The notes beneath the pieces are model-generated. The model was given only the letters and a program-made list of their open reading frames with translations. It did no database searches and was not told the origin of the DNA. A program made the position numbers and the translations under genes. Positions 25,396-37,977 of a DNA stretch of 64,000 bases are shown one piece after another (the stretch's first letter is position 1; the number at the start of each line of letters is the position of its first letter). Source of the stretch: Patagioenas fasciata (taxonomy: Eukaryota > Chordata > Aves > Columbiformes > Columbidae); contig NC_092525.1 of NCBI RefSeq assembly GCF_037038585.1, positions 23,518,867 to 23,582,866 of the forward strand. Reading direction: 5' to 3'.

Positions 25396-26958
25396 AGCTC
25401 TTTAACTTTCCATTCACAGTCATTTCGTTGTTTTTTCCACCTGGTCAGTGTTGCTCATAATTTCTCCTAATTTATATTAGCCCCTTTTGAAACATCTAGT
25501 AGCTGTATTACTGGTTAGAGCTGCCCTCTGTTTGCACATAACTGACTGTAAACAGACTGTGGTCACTACTCCTTAAGCCCTGACCACTTCAGCAATCAAA
25601 TCATCTTTACTCACTGTAAAAAGCACCCAATACAGCACTTGCATCCAGCTTAGCCATTTCTATATTAGGAAATGTCCATCTGAACCCTTTGGAAACTCTC
25701 CTGATGCTCACCCTGGTCACCCACAAGTCCCAACAGAGATTTTCCCCCCCAGCATCACTGTTTCCTTCTCCAGACCCCACAGCAGGGAGCTTGCTGGGAC
25801 CTGATACCAGTCTCTGCTTTGGGAGCAGATTCTTTCTGTCTGCCACGTTAGTTTTCCCTTTTTATTCTTTATTCCTTTCATTTCCAAAGAATTAATTGTC
25901 TAGATGCAGCTTGAATGGATGACTGAAAAGGTCTTACTACAACAAGGTTTCCATAGGTTTAAACTTTTACTTTTGGGTGAGATGATAAAAGGTCCATATC
26001 GCCAAAAAACAAGTCGTCCTTGGCCCCTTCTCCCAGGGTGCCTCCAGCTTTCAGGCTCATCTAATGCTGATAGCACCATCCTCACAGCATAAGCCAATAA
26101 CACAGCAGGGCAGGAAATATTTCCCAGCTGCTGTATTACAATTCTCCTACAACTATAAAACAAGGAGCCAGTCTCCATTTCCCCTGGGCTGCGTACCGTA
26201 GCAGACAGGAGGCTACGTGTGCTTGCAGGAGCCACCCATGGGTGCTGTGGATGGCAGCACCCGCAGCCATCGCGTGGCTGGGTATTTCGGTACGTGTGGG
26301 GGCTCTACAGATGAGTGCCTCCAGCTGCTCCACAGCCCCAGTTCAGGGGGCTGCCAGGCAGTATCGGGAGCCCCAGATGACTAACCCTGGCTGGAGGTTC
26401 TCTCTATATTACACAGCAGCACTCATGCTCCTGCGGGCTTGAAAGCAGGGAAACAGCATGAAGGCTGTGGGCACAGGCAGAGTCCCCAGGGGCACTGGCT
26501 CCCTGCCCTTCCCACGCAGCAGCCGTCCTGCTGCCAGCCCCAAGGGACACTGGCACACGTGCAAGGGATGCAGCAGGACAAAACCCAGGTGGGGAGAGCA
26601 GTCTGCCCCTCACCACCAATACTTGCAAGTGACCTGTGTTTGTTTTCTTCTTCACCTGCCACTTTCACTAGTCCGCAAGTGAAATACAAGCACCCTGCCT
26701 GATCTTACCCACAAAGACATGAACACGGCTGGGCTTTAGGGGCATGTTTGGGGCTCCTTTGCCTGCAGCCAGCACCCCCAACTCCCCAGCCATGCTGGAG
26801 GGGGCTTGAAAGGGGACACTTGTCTGCAGGCAGGTGTGGGTTCATAGCAGTGTCCTGCTGAGGTTGGTTTGTGTCAGGGTTTGCCACATTGGGCAGCCTG
26901 ATAGAGGTGAAGCTGCTGCAGCCCTGATTCCCTGGTTCCAGCCAGCAACAAGGCTAAG

Positions 26959-27016
26959 TGTACATGCACACAGTAAACATATACATACACACAGAGTGTG
27001 CATATATATATATAAA
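26959..27016 (+). repeat. CA/TA-rich simple repeat
   Basis: ACATACACAC units, then a (TA)n run at about 27002-27013. Confidence 0.85.
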
Positions 27017-27137
27017 GACAGAGTTAGATATGCAGATCAGCACAGGTAAAAAATGCAGAGTTGTCACACAAACAGCACCAGTGGGCTCATCCTGCTCCCC
27101 TCTCTGACTTATCATGATGAAAACCCATTAGCAGACA

Positions 27138-27165
27138 ATATATACATACATACATACACACAATA
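27138..27165 (+). repeat. (TACA)n microsatellite
   Basis: ATATATACATACATACATAC, then ACACA. Confidence 0.88.
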
Positions 27166-28109
27166 CAGATTCCTCCAGCTGCTGGTTTTAGACACACGGT
27201 CTCCCCAATTTATCCTCATGACTCCTGAGCCTTTTATCTGACTTTCCAGCTGGCCTGGCTTTCTGTTTGCTAGTGATCACACACGCTGCTGTACCCACCT
27301 ACACCCCAGTCTCTCCGGCTGCTGAGCCCCACAGTGCCCCTCTGTCACCAGCACTCCAGCCTCCATCCACGCCCCTGCCCAGCAAGCAGAGACCCTCACC
27401 AGGAAAACAGCTAAAGGGGGTTCAATAAGCAGACAGGATATGCTGCAGCGATCAGGCACAGAGCACAGCCAGACACAAATGCAAGCATTCCCTTTTGTCC
27501 CCTTTTCCCCTTTATTTTCCCACACTGGTTCCTCCGCAAACTGCCTTGATCCCTCCCTTTCCCCCATTTGCTCCTTCCCTGAGACATCCCACAGAAAGTC
27601 CTGTGCGGTCTCAGAAGGCTCATACCAGCATCCCATAATGAGCCCCATGCACCTTTGGGCAATCAACTTCTTTGCTGGGCAGACAGGTAGAGTTTCCCAG
27701 TTTCTCACCAAAGCACATGCAGTAACCCAGGGGCTGTATGACCACCTGCTCCCCAGCAGTGTCCTCTCTCCCTGCCAGCGCCCCAGAGCTCACATTTAAA
27801 GAGATATTTGGAATATTTATTGCTTTTAATTTTCTTTCAGATAGCTACAACCCTCTGGACAGGCTCCCCTGCTGACATTAACAGCTGTTAAATATTTTCA
27901 CTGCAAGACTACAAAACCAGTAAGTTATAACTCAGGGATTTGGTGACATCTTTTTCTTGTTAAATCATCTCTTCCTCATCTAGTGTTTAGGGACTCTTTG
28001 CTAGAACATTAAAGGACTGATTTTTTTTTTCTGTTGCATCTTCAGTACAGATGCAACAGGTAACTTGAATCTGAGCAAGAAGGAAAGTTTATTCCTCTGA
28101 GATTGCTTT

Positions 28110-28365
28110 TCATAGAATCATAGAATGTCCTGAGCTGGAAGGGACCCACAAGGATCATTCAGTCCAACTCCTGTCCCTGCACAGGACAACCCCACAGTCC
28201 ACACCATGTGTCTGACGGTGTTATCCAGTCTCTTCTTGAACACTGTCAGGCTTGGGGCCGTGACACCTCCCTGGGGAGCCTGTTCCAGTGCTCCAGCACC
28301 CTCTGGGGGAAGAACTTTCTCCTGATGTCTGACCTAAACCTCTCCTGGCACACCCTCCTGCCTTT
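28110..28365 (-). mobile_element. CR1 LINE 3' fragment
   Basis: Starts with the terminal repeat CATAGAATCATAGAATG, then GAGCTGGAAGGGACCCACAA and TCCAGTGCTCCAGCACCCTC, the reverse complement of a standard CR1 3' end. Truncated at about 28365. Confidence 0.93.
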
Positions 28366-28641
28366 CCCTGCCAACACGTTCAACTCCCTGCAAGGGCCCA
28401 GATTACCTTGTTTTTTACTATGCTGCTTCTCCTTTCACAGTGTCTGCCCTGGCCAGGGAGGGAGCTGCGCTGGTTGGATCCACCAGCTCTAGTGGAAGCT
28501 CATGGCGGTGCCAGGGCACAGCTGCTGGGGGTCACCTGAGTCCCATCCATGGCACCAGGAGAGGTGAAGCAAAGCCTGGCTGCCCCAGCTCTACTTTGGG
28601 CAAACCCCCCAGACAGGAGGAGCCCCAGCACCAGCCCTGCT

Positions 28642-28650
28642 CCTTTTATA
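28642..28650 (-). promoter_or_regulatory. TATA-box-like site, minus strand
   Basis: TATAAAAGG on the minus strand, in CCAGCTATAAAAGGAGCAGG. About 90 bp downstream is GTGCCATGGATGG, an ideal Kozak start, with a CAG|GTGACC donor-like site 15 nt after the ATG. No known gene is recognised, so this may be chance. Confidence 0.3.
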
Positions 28651-29913
28651 GCTGGAGAGGCCTCAGCTGTCCCAGGGATGCTCTCCTGATGATTAACGAG
28701 CTGAACCTGCTCCAGCCTCTGCAGGTAGAGCTCTTCATGCTCTTTCATATTCCATGACATGCTCTCCCATGTGGGGAGTTGTTTTTTTCCGTCTTTTTGA
28801 TCTCTTTCCTTACAAAAAAGGTTTGTACACACAAGCCTTAAAAAAAAAAAAAAGAAACAAAGATCTGCCTTTCTGCTCCAATTCTGAGCAACCTTTAGTA
28901 CAAAGAAGAATAAATCTCTATTTTTATTTTTTTTTTCTTCCCAGGAAAGGCTTTCTGTGTCCCCACCCTCCTCGGAATGCAGAGCGCCACAGCTGGTGGT
29001 AGCGCGGTAGCACTGCCGGTTTGGCAGCTGCAGGAGGAAGGTCAGATTCATGACCTGTCCCCACAGGGCTCCCTGGGACTGCCCGGGATGGGTCCCATGG
29101 AGGGGCAACGATCAGATAAGACACGCTAAGGAATGGTGGATGTATTGCCTTTGAAACTTGAGCAAGAAAAGCACTTGCAAGCGATGAACATGTCTGAACA
29201 TGCTTAGCGTGTCTGAATGGGCGTTTAGCACCCAGCCAGGTCCCCACAGGGGCTTACCCCGAGCCCAGCTGCTTTCCCCACTACCCAACTTGTGCCTTCA
29301 GCTTGTGCTGTCTCTCCCATGCGGTGGCTGGGAGCAAGCCACCAGCTCACTCTTGCTAGAGGAAGAGTAATCAGCTTTTCCCTTTGGATGGCAGTATCAG
29401 GAAGTGGGCCAGGCTGGCATGGCATGGGTGTGAGGACCAGCCCTTTCCACCAGCCCTGCCTTGGGGTGCTCGCCTCTTGCCCCTGGTCCCCTTGCCTGCA
29501 TGGGGCAGGGAATGACCCTCGGGAGAAGCACCTTTTTCTCCCCAGGGCAGCGTCAGTACCAACCACAGCTCAGGATGTCTCTCGCTCAACATCTCCCCAT
29601 GACTCAACTAGGTCAACTGAAGGCAGGCAGCAAGCGAGCAAGGAGGCAGTCGTGGTGCAAGTGGGGGTTTCTCTTAATGCCACAGACTTTCATCAAGTTG
29701 GGACATTTTCCAGCCCTGATTTGAAGATGGAAGCTATGGGAAATCTGTCCAAACTTTGGTCTGTTCTTGCACATAACCTTGGCAGCTCCTTGTGGGCACC
29801 AAAACCTGTGTGAGCCCCAATGGGAGTGAACTTTGCCAGGCTGCAGCAGAGGGGAGGAGTGGGCCGCTGCCTGCAGACTGCTCTGATGGTGGAGCACAGA
29901 GGTGCCCGTAAGA

Positions 29914-30020
29914 CAGGGGTGTCAAACCCATTTTCACTGGGAGCCACATCAGCCTCGTGGTTGCCTTCAAAGGGCTGAATGTAATTTTAGGACTGTATAA
30001 ATGTAACTCCTGTAAGGGAT
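29914..30020 (+). mobile_element. Possible hAT (Charlie-like) transposon end
   Basis: Begins CAGGGGTGTCAAACCCATTT, which fits the hAT-Charlie terminal pattern, followed by a GGGAGCCACATCAGCCTCG block that I recall from dispersed amniote repeats. No matching right terminus or 8-bp target duplication was seen, so the length is a guess. Confidence 0.45.
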
Positions 30021-30441
30021 CCTGCTGTGAGGTACCGTCAGATCTCAAATGGTGTGTGCAGTGCATTGCCAGGTTTCATATCCGCTTTCCCATCTTTCAG
30101 GCAAAGTTTTCCACAGTCATTTTTCTACATTGTCTGCTAATTTCTCTGTGATTGTGCTATTCCTGGCAGGCTTAGCACTATAATTCTGCTAATGGATAAA
30201 TAATATTTGCAGTTACGAGTCATCAGTTGCACCATTACCATCTGCAAAATCAGTGTAGATCTGGGTAGAGATGCTGGTTACTACTGGAAAATAAAGCCCC
30301 TGTGTCTTTATGTGGCACCCACACTTGTCTCAAGGTTGTCACGCTCTAGCCCTGCCTGGTGGGCCCCCTCCCCTGTGGTGACACTGGAGTGAAGAGAACA
30401 CTTTTTAAAGGCACTGTCCCCATGGCACTTAATCAGGAGCA

Positions 30442-30492
30442 TGTTTATGAACACCATCACACAGTGTTAGGCCACATGGCCCAGCTGGCGCC
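30442..30492 (+). repeat. 51-bp direct repeat, copy 1
   Basis: From TGTTTATGAACACCATCACA to CCCAGCTGGCGCC; identical to 31386-31436, 944 bp away. Confidence 0.93.
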
Positions 30493-30604
30493 TTTTGATA
30501 CACTTTGCTTTCCAGCACTTGTTTGATATGGGTTTGTTGCAGTTTAACTGCAAAGAAATCAGCATTTTTGCTGGAAAAAGTCTTATGGTATTTGGTGGTT
30601 GAAC

Positions 30605-30639
30605 AAAAAAAAAAAAAAAAAAAAAAAAAAGAAAAAAAA
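30605..30639 (+). repeat. Long poly(A) tract
   Basis: Twenty-six A, one G, then eight A. It follows copy 1 of the 51-bp repeat by 112 bp and is the longest A run in the window. Confidence 0.95.
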
Positions 30640-31385
30640 TTCCCAGAGAAGTTCAGCTGATAACGTGGTGGAGTCATCTGCATAGTGCTGGCATCAGGCG
30701 CAGTCATGTCTCTCCACCCAGCGATATCATCAATACTGCTATGACTTGTGCAGAATATAGGATGGAAAAACCGAAAGTGCTCAAGTCAGCTGGAAATTTT
30801 CAGGTGGATCGTGTGTCTGCGGTCAGCACCTCTGCCTCCTGGGAACCCACCAACACCTCCAACCACGCGATGATCCTGTCCAAGGGTCACACTTGGGTGC
30901 AAAAACTCCCCTGGCAGCCAGGGAGAGCCCCAGCCTCAGCATGGTGAGCCCCGGAATGAGAGAGTGGAGGTGGAGGGGCTGCTCCAGCTTCCAAAATGGA
31001 GACAGCTGGTTTGCCTTCAGCAGCATGTCCTGCTGAAACGGGGGCCAGGGGTTGTGGGGCTGCCCAAGAGGCAGATGCAGGGCAGGAGCATTGGCAATCT
31101 TCAGCCAACTCCAGCAGCTAAATGAACACTCCTGTGCAGAGCTCCCCATACCTTCTTGCTGAAATTAGTGACTTAGACACATAGTGGGAGCCTAGGCCTG
31201 GTGTCCCAAGCCCGGGACAGAGTTGCTCCCTCGAGGCAAACATCCTAGAAATAGTGGGTGCTGGCTGTTCCCTGCTGTCTTGGCACGGGATCCCTCAAGT
31301 TGAGCAAGCCAGCTCACTTATAGCAGGTATCTGCAGTGAGAAATTATTTAAGCCCCTAAGAGAGGAGCTTTTCACCAGTCTTTGG

Positions 31386-31436
31386 TGTTTATGAACACCA
31401 TCACACAGTGTTAGGCCACATGGCCCAGCTGGCGCC
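31386..31436 (+). repeat. 51-bp direct repeat, copy 2
   Basis: Exact copy of 30442-30492; the flanks differ on both sides. Confidence 0.93.
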
Positions 31437-34400
31437 AACTCCAAGGGAAATGCGTTTGCATTTCTTAGCTTTCCTTTTTCTGTAACATTAATTCCTTCGA
31501 GTTATGGATCTGAAGTTTCTCTGACACTCACATTGTCATTTACAGTGTGCAAGCTGTCCAAGAGAGGATAAACCACAGAACATAAGCACGTGGAGAGGCA
31601 GCAGTGGAACAGCAACTGCTCTGTCACACATCTGTCTGGCAAGGACTGCTACGGATGATACTCAGGTCAGTGAAGGCGGTCCGAGTGCAACCTGGGGTAA
31701 ACACCCCTTCCCACACATGCCCTGGGTTGCTGGAAGCAGCATCATGTTCCCGTATCAGCAGTGACTATTTGCACATGGTAGAAAGTCCTAACAGCAGCAA
31801 GGGACTTAGGACTGTGCACCACTGTTGTGCCAAAATTGTGTCATCAGGCTTTTATGTGGGTTCCTTTTCCTAGTTGACAAGATTCTCCTCACTATAATGT
31901 ACATTTTATCTTTGGAGCTGTCTATGGGAATCAAGAAAATGATCCATCAAAAGCCTTTATATGTTTGGGTTTTAATAAATAAATAAATAATAATTTGCAA
32001 CGACATCAGCGTTGGTGCATAGCATGTGGCTCAGGGCAGGCAGTGGTGTCAGGCTGCCAAATGAGGACATGGGCTAGAGCTGTTCCCTCCATCATCCCCT
32101 CTCCTCAGCAGTGCACTGCTCGGAGCTCTGCCAGACTAGGGCTCCAGCTGGCTGCAGGGTGCTCAGAGCAGCTTTCAGCTACCCATAGCATCCCCTTTTC
32201 AGCCCATTTTGCTCCGGGCAACCCCGCCATCACTTCCAGCTCTCCACCCGCACATAGATGCAGCGAGGTCCGGAGCACTTAACCTTGCATTCCAGAGATA
32301 GCCTGTGAGAGTAGGCCAGGAGGAATCCCCACATTATCTCTCTGGTATTTGTGTCATGGCTTCACCAGGCTTTGGAGGAGCATTTCCCACCACATGTGGC
32401 TGCCAGGGGCTGCACAGGCAGAGGGGCAGCTGTGGCCTCAGCTGGGCTGGCTGAGGGCTGCAGTGATAGATCTCCTCAGCTCCGCGGTTCTCTGACTCAC
32501 TGAGATGAGTCTGAACCGAAGCACTCACAAAAACACTACAGGAAGAAGCATGCGAAGATCGACATCTCGTTTACCCAGACACCACTGAGTTTTTGGTTTT
32601 TTTTTTCACAGACATAATTCACTGGGTCTGGCACGCAACAAGGGGAAAAGCAGCATCCTTATGCTGTGTGAGACCCCAGACCCCCTCCCCAGGCGAGCTC
32701 TTAGTTGGGGGCTGACGGGGACCAGCATATGCTAAGGACACGCATCAGCTTTCGTACTTGAAGAGTGATGGGCTTCTGCCTTGTGATCCCAGGAAAGAAT
32801 TAGACTTTAGATTATGTGCTTTAAATAGAAAACTCATTTCTGAAGTAAGCAGAAAACCACAGATAAGGATGGCCCAAAGATGTGGCTAAACTGCCGAGGA
32901 ATTCCCCTGCTGGAGCGAGCCCTGGCAGCAGCTCCTGCCCTCCCCGGTCTCCCCACTTGTCCTCAACTGGCCCCAGGCAGCCGCCACAGATTAGCCAAGG
33001 TGCCAGGGGGTTTCTGAGAGACCCAAAGCAGTGCATGGAGACACAGAGCCTCCCATAGAAGTGTATCACAGGCTGATGCCACTCTTGGCCCATGGCCCCA
33101 TGGCCATTTGTTTGCACAGAGTAAGCAATGGGACCCACAATGTCCACCTGGCAAGCCCTGTGCAATGGAGAAGGGACAGTGGCCCTGGCTCCCAGCTGTA
33201 TGCTGGCATCCCTGGGGGCTGGGAGGAGATGTAATGTGGTCTCAGCATCCAGATGGCTGCTCCTTTGCAGTCATGCTCAGCCTGTACAGCCCAGTATTTC
33301 CTCAGCTGTTAAGTGAAGGTGACAGGGTGGCAGCTGCATGGAACTCCCTCCCTCTCCCGTTGCAGGCAGCCATGGTTTGTACTTGGCTTGAGCTGGGCTC
33401 CCTGCAGCTTCCCTAGCACCCACAGCTCTGGCAACACACCCACTCCAGAGGGACAAGCTGCGCCCCATCTCCCAGCTGGGCAGTGCAACAAGATGGGCTT
33501 TTGGAACCGCTCCCCAGCCTGGCAGCTCCCCGAGAGCCCCCCGAGATGCATGGAGACTGGTCGCAGCCTTTTCCTGCATGGCTGCCAGCAGGTGCAGTTC
33601 TTCCTGCTCAACCAGCCCCTCTGTTGTAACACTACATTTCTCCAGACTTTAAACAAGCCAAGGAGCAGCATGCTCCTGCCTCACTGTAGCAGGCAGCATC
33701 ATTACCCTAGCCCGAGGGAGCAGCTGTGCCTCAGGCATGCCCCAGATGTCTCCATGATCTGCTCTTTAAAAGTAAATCCTTAATGCTTCTCTTCCTCCCC
33801 GGTTATGGTTCGAAAAGCATCTACAGCTCCTCTTGCCTGTGACGCCAACAGGAAACACGGACTCGGGGCCAGGGTTGCGCCCCAGGGCTTAAGGCGTGCA
33901 GCCACAGAGGCACATGGTGTCCTCACTGCCCAGCCGTGGGGCAAGCCTGGCACCATGGCACTGACACTGGCCCGGCAGAGAGGGGAGAATGAGACTGAGG
34001 ACACATTTCTGCAGGAATTGAAAATTTTGTTCTAACAAAAACCTGTGATGGTCAGGGTCATCCCTGCTTCAGCTCAGCCTCTGGTTGGGGTCTACTTTTT
34101 TCCCTGTGGATGCCATTTTCAGAAAACATGAATGAATAAACCATCAAAAGCCCAGAAAGCAGAAGCCATGATTAATGGTCTTTGGGCTTCCTCCAAGTTT
34201 AAAACCAGAGCAATAAACAATTACAGCAACAGCAAGCAAGCAGTAGCTGCTCCTCCATCACCTGGACACTCTATTATTTGAGCAGTCAGGCCCATGCTTT
34301 TATTTTTTCTATATTCCTGTTTAGTAGTAGCAATAGTCATTAAGTGCCCTGGCGAGCAGAAGTATTAGGAGCACAGTGTGCCCTTCTTGCAATGCCAGCA

Positions 34401-37400
34401 AAGATGCCCATGGTAGCTGCGCTCTGCCTGCTCCTCTCCTGTTCCCCAGTGATGCTTCAGGACTGTGGAGGACACGCTTCCATGGTGCTGGCTCCACGCC
34501 TAGCCCAACACCCCCCTGACCGAGAGTGAGGACAGAGCTCTGGGGCAGATTACGAGCACCTCTGTGCTCACCCAAGAAGCTTCAGAAAAGGGAACCATCA
34601 GCTTATTCCCACAGCATATGCAGAAGCACAGCTGCGGTTAAGCACCAGCTCTGAGGTATTGCTCATTTGCATCATGCACTTACCTCAGCTGCTTTGATGT
34701 CACACGTGAAGTTGTGGTGCCTAAAGCTCCTGTTTACCCCAGGAGGACAGGTAAGACCATGCTACTCTCAAGTGAACACAACCACCACCATCCAGGCAGT
34801 CTGGTTGTCTGCAGGCTCGTCCCTACTCCCTTTTTGTCCCCACCGTGGCCAGCTGAGTCAGCCACAGTGTAGTACCTGGGGGACCCAGCGCCACTCACCC
34901 ATCACTGCCAGTGAGGGCTTGGGGGGGACCATGCCATGAGCCAGAAGGGTGCTTACACCTATTTAAGCACTGGAGAGGCTGTCCCTTCCTCAGCTCACAC
35001 CTCCATGTCATTTCATTTAATGGTATCATCAGGTTTTGTTTTGGTTTGCTTTTTTTTCCCCTCCAACTGTGTGTGTCCTGAAGACTCAAATAATGCAAAT
35101 CACTTCTATCACTGTCCAAGTGGGGCAAGGAGAGGTGGAGCTCACAAAACCACACATCCCTCTTGCACTAGCCAGCAGATCCTGCACCTGCTGCATGAGG
35201 CTGGCTGAGGGATCTCTGAAAAAATACCTAAATCAAGTCCTTTCACTGGGCAGCTCCAGGAAAAGGCAGAAGAGCTACCTGCTCCAGGGAAAGCTAAGGA
35301 GTCCAGCCCAGACATTTCACAGGACAAGAGCAATTCATACAGATGAAGCTCCAAAAGATAAGAAAGGAGAAACCCTGCTGACATCCCTGCAGCACTGACC
35401 CTCTGGCACAAGCCACTGGTAAAACAGCAGGGCTGCACCTCCACCAAGCACCCCAGGAGGTGGGAGCAAAGCTGAGGGACAGCCATGCTCCTCTGTTCCT
35501 CCTTTTCCTATGTTAAGGAGCACAGTACAGAGTAGGTGAGGACAGAGGGGAAGCTGGTGGATAAGAATTATTCTGAAGCCATTTATTATGGAGTTATTAG
35601 TTAATTCTGTTGTGGAGATAAAAGCCAGACTTGACAACTTGGAACAATCTTCTGGTGAGTATTTTGGGGCAGAGGCAAAAAATAAAGCAGGCAGAGCTGC
35701 CTTATGATTTCTTTCTGGTGGGAAAACAACATTTTAGTGAGAAATGAAAGTTTCAGTGGAAAAACGTCTGAAATCTTTGCTTTTCCCTAGAGCAACACAC
35801 AGTATCCGCTACCATCAGCATTTCACATAGTCTAATAACAAAATATTAATATCTGAAAAATCAAGCCTACAGTTCACAGAAAGGCTTTGTGCCAACCTCC
35901 CACAGTACACAGACAAGCAGTTGCTGGCAGCTCTGCCAAACCCCATCTGGAGCATCTGCTTCTGCAATACAAATAAAACCACTGAGCAGTGTCTGCACAG
36001 CTGCAGTCCAGCCGCCGCTGAAAGGGAAAGACCTAACAGAGGCTTCCCTGTAATTACTTGTGGCCAGATCACCTCTTGGGATGTGAGCGAGAGTGGCCAG
36101 CTGTGCATGTGGAGGGAGGAATAAGGACAGAAAAGAGGAAAGAGCCTTTGCCCACATGCATCACTGCCCAGACTCAGCAGCACTGCCTCTGTACATTGAA
36201 ACAAAGTCTAAAAACCTTAGAAGAGGTTAACGAGTTTCTGGGCTGCTCCATGGCAAGACCAGAGCCCTTCCTGTGAGACGGAAGCGACGCCAGCTCCTCT
36301 TCTGTCCTCTTATCAAAGTGGCATTTCAGAAGTGGCTGTCATTGCACAGAAGCAGATATCTGATTGTGGGAGCTTTTAAATTTAAAAAAGACTTAACAAA
36401 ACCCACTGATGGGAAACTGATTTCAGAAATTCAAATGGAAACAATAGTTTTTTAATGATGACCAACACAGCCCCAGCGAGGCAGTTGCTCTGCTGATGCT
36501 TGCCATCTTTCCAAAGGAGCTCCTTTCAGAGACAATTCCCCTGAGGCTGACCCAGGCACCAGAAGCAGGTAGGGCAGCGCAGGTTGCTCAGCACCCTCTC
36601 AGCTGGCCATCCAGCCCTGCTCCTGGACACAGCGTCCCAGCAGCTGCCCCCGCAGGGCAAGGGGAAGGACTGGGTGGGGGGAAAACCTCTGCTTGCAGGC
36701 TGAGGATAGTCCGCAATCATTAAATGCCCATCTGCCAGATGTTATATCCAGAGACACACTCATTTCCTGGCAAGAAATAAAACAAAAATGCTGCAAAAAA
36801 CTTCACTTGGATGCACTTCTTGGTGAAAAAATTATTCTTACACAAGTTTTTCTGCCCAGTTATAACTCTGTTCTGCCTCCACCTTTCGTGATCTAGAAAC
36901 AAGAAACATTAATCACCTAATCAAGACCTTGGACCATAATCAAATTCAGGGCTGGAGGCAAATTACAGCAGCAGCTCATTGGTGGCCAGCAGCCTGTGCT
37001 TGACCCAGAAGAAATCTGCACCACGTTCCTGTCACTGCTGCACAACCCCACCTGCAGCTGTGGCTGCGTTGGGGACGCCCAGGACACTTAACAGGACTCT
37101 TTGGAAGACACAAAGCCCTGGAGGCAGCTGAAGTGCCCTAGTCTTGGCATGAAGCTAAGGTCTGTGTATACCTGAGGAAGGCAGATGCCCTGGCTTTGTA
37201 CACTTCATTGACTCTGAGTGCTGCTGTGGAAACAAGCCCAGGGGGTGTCAAGCCCCCAGTGGTCCCTTCAGACTGTGGTATCTGGAGCACAGGAGATGTG
37301 CTTGCCCTTATGTTTGCAAACACTGACCTCAGGGACACCAAGGGTGCACTTCCCTGACACCATGCAGCTCCCGAGCCTGCACCAGGTGACACAAAAGGTT

Positions 37401-37916
37401 TTTTTCCTGCAGTAACTTTGATGAGGCTGGTGAGTTTGGTTTCTTTCCAGAAAGGCAAAATAAAGCAGCAGAAGGAAGTTAATAAAGTGCATCAAAATCA
37501 ATGAAAGGTAATACTGCCCTGCTTTGATACAGATCACAAGCTTTGCATCAGAAGATAAAAAGTAATGGTAACCCCAGTAAAGAAATGCCTGAAAAGAATC
37601 TCATTCTGCTAACTGACTTGAAACTTAGAGCTACGAATCCAGTTTGTTTTGTTGTATTGCTTTGCCTCTCTTACTTAAACCATGAAACTTCCAAGAGGTG
37701 CTGTTCTATTTTGTAATTTCAGGATGTTATAACATTAGGCTTTACTTGACGAATTGCTCTTCACAGTGGGATTTCTGCTTTATGCAGGTTTGTAGACCTT
37801 TAATGAAGCAGCAGAATTTGAGAAGAATGGGATGTTTGGAGATGCAGATCAATGTCTTTGTGATTACAGACTCCCTGTACTGCTGCACAGATGTGTGCAG
37901 TATGTTTTCCTCAAAT
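31437..37916. other. Intergenic, no gene recognised
   Basis: Scattered frames of 60-156 codons, none with known motifs, paired splice sites or conserved length. The only clear repeat is (AATA)n near 31.98 kb. Confidence 0.6.
31973..31995 (+). repeat. (AATA)n microsatellite
   Basis: About five AATA units. Confidence 0.85.
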
Positions 37917-37977
37917 AGGGTGAGACTAGCTGACCTTTAAAGGTTCATTCCAACCCCAACTATTCTATTCTATGAAT
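37917..37977 (+). mobile_element. Short CR1 3' end
   Basis: About 60 bp: GACTAGCTGACCTTTAAAGG, TTCCAACCCCAA, then two ATTCTATT(C)-like units. Only the 3' tail is left. Confidence 0.8.

Larger units (their letters stand above)
19945..28109. other. Intergenic, no gene recognised
   Basis: Upstream of TNFSF4. Ordinary single-copy sequence with CA/TA repeats near 27.0 kb. A 137-codon minus-strand frame at 22448-22861 is within chance expectation for this length of DNA. Confidence 0.6.

Noticed and set aside
28500-29108. 202-codon minus-strand frame over the TATA-like site
   Set aside because: The frame spans the TATA box itself and A/T homopolymers; it is not a plausible single coding exon.
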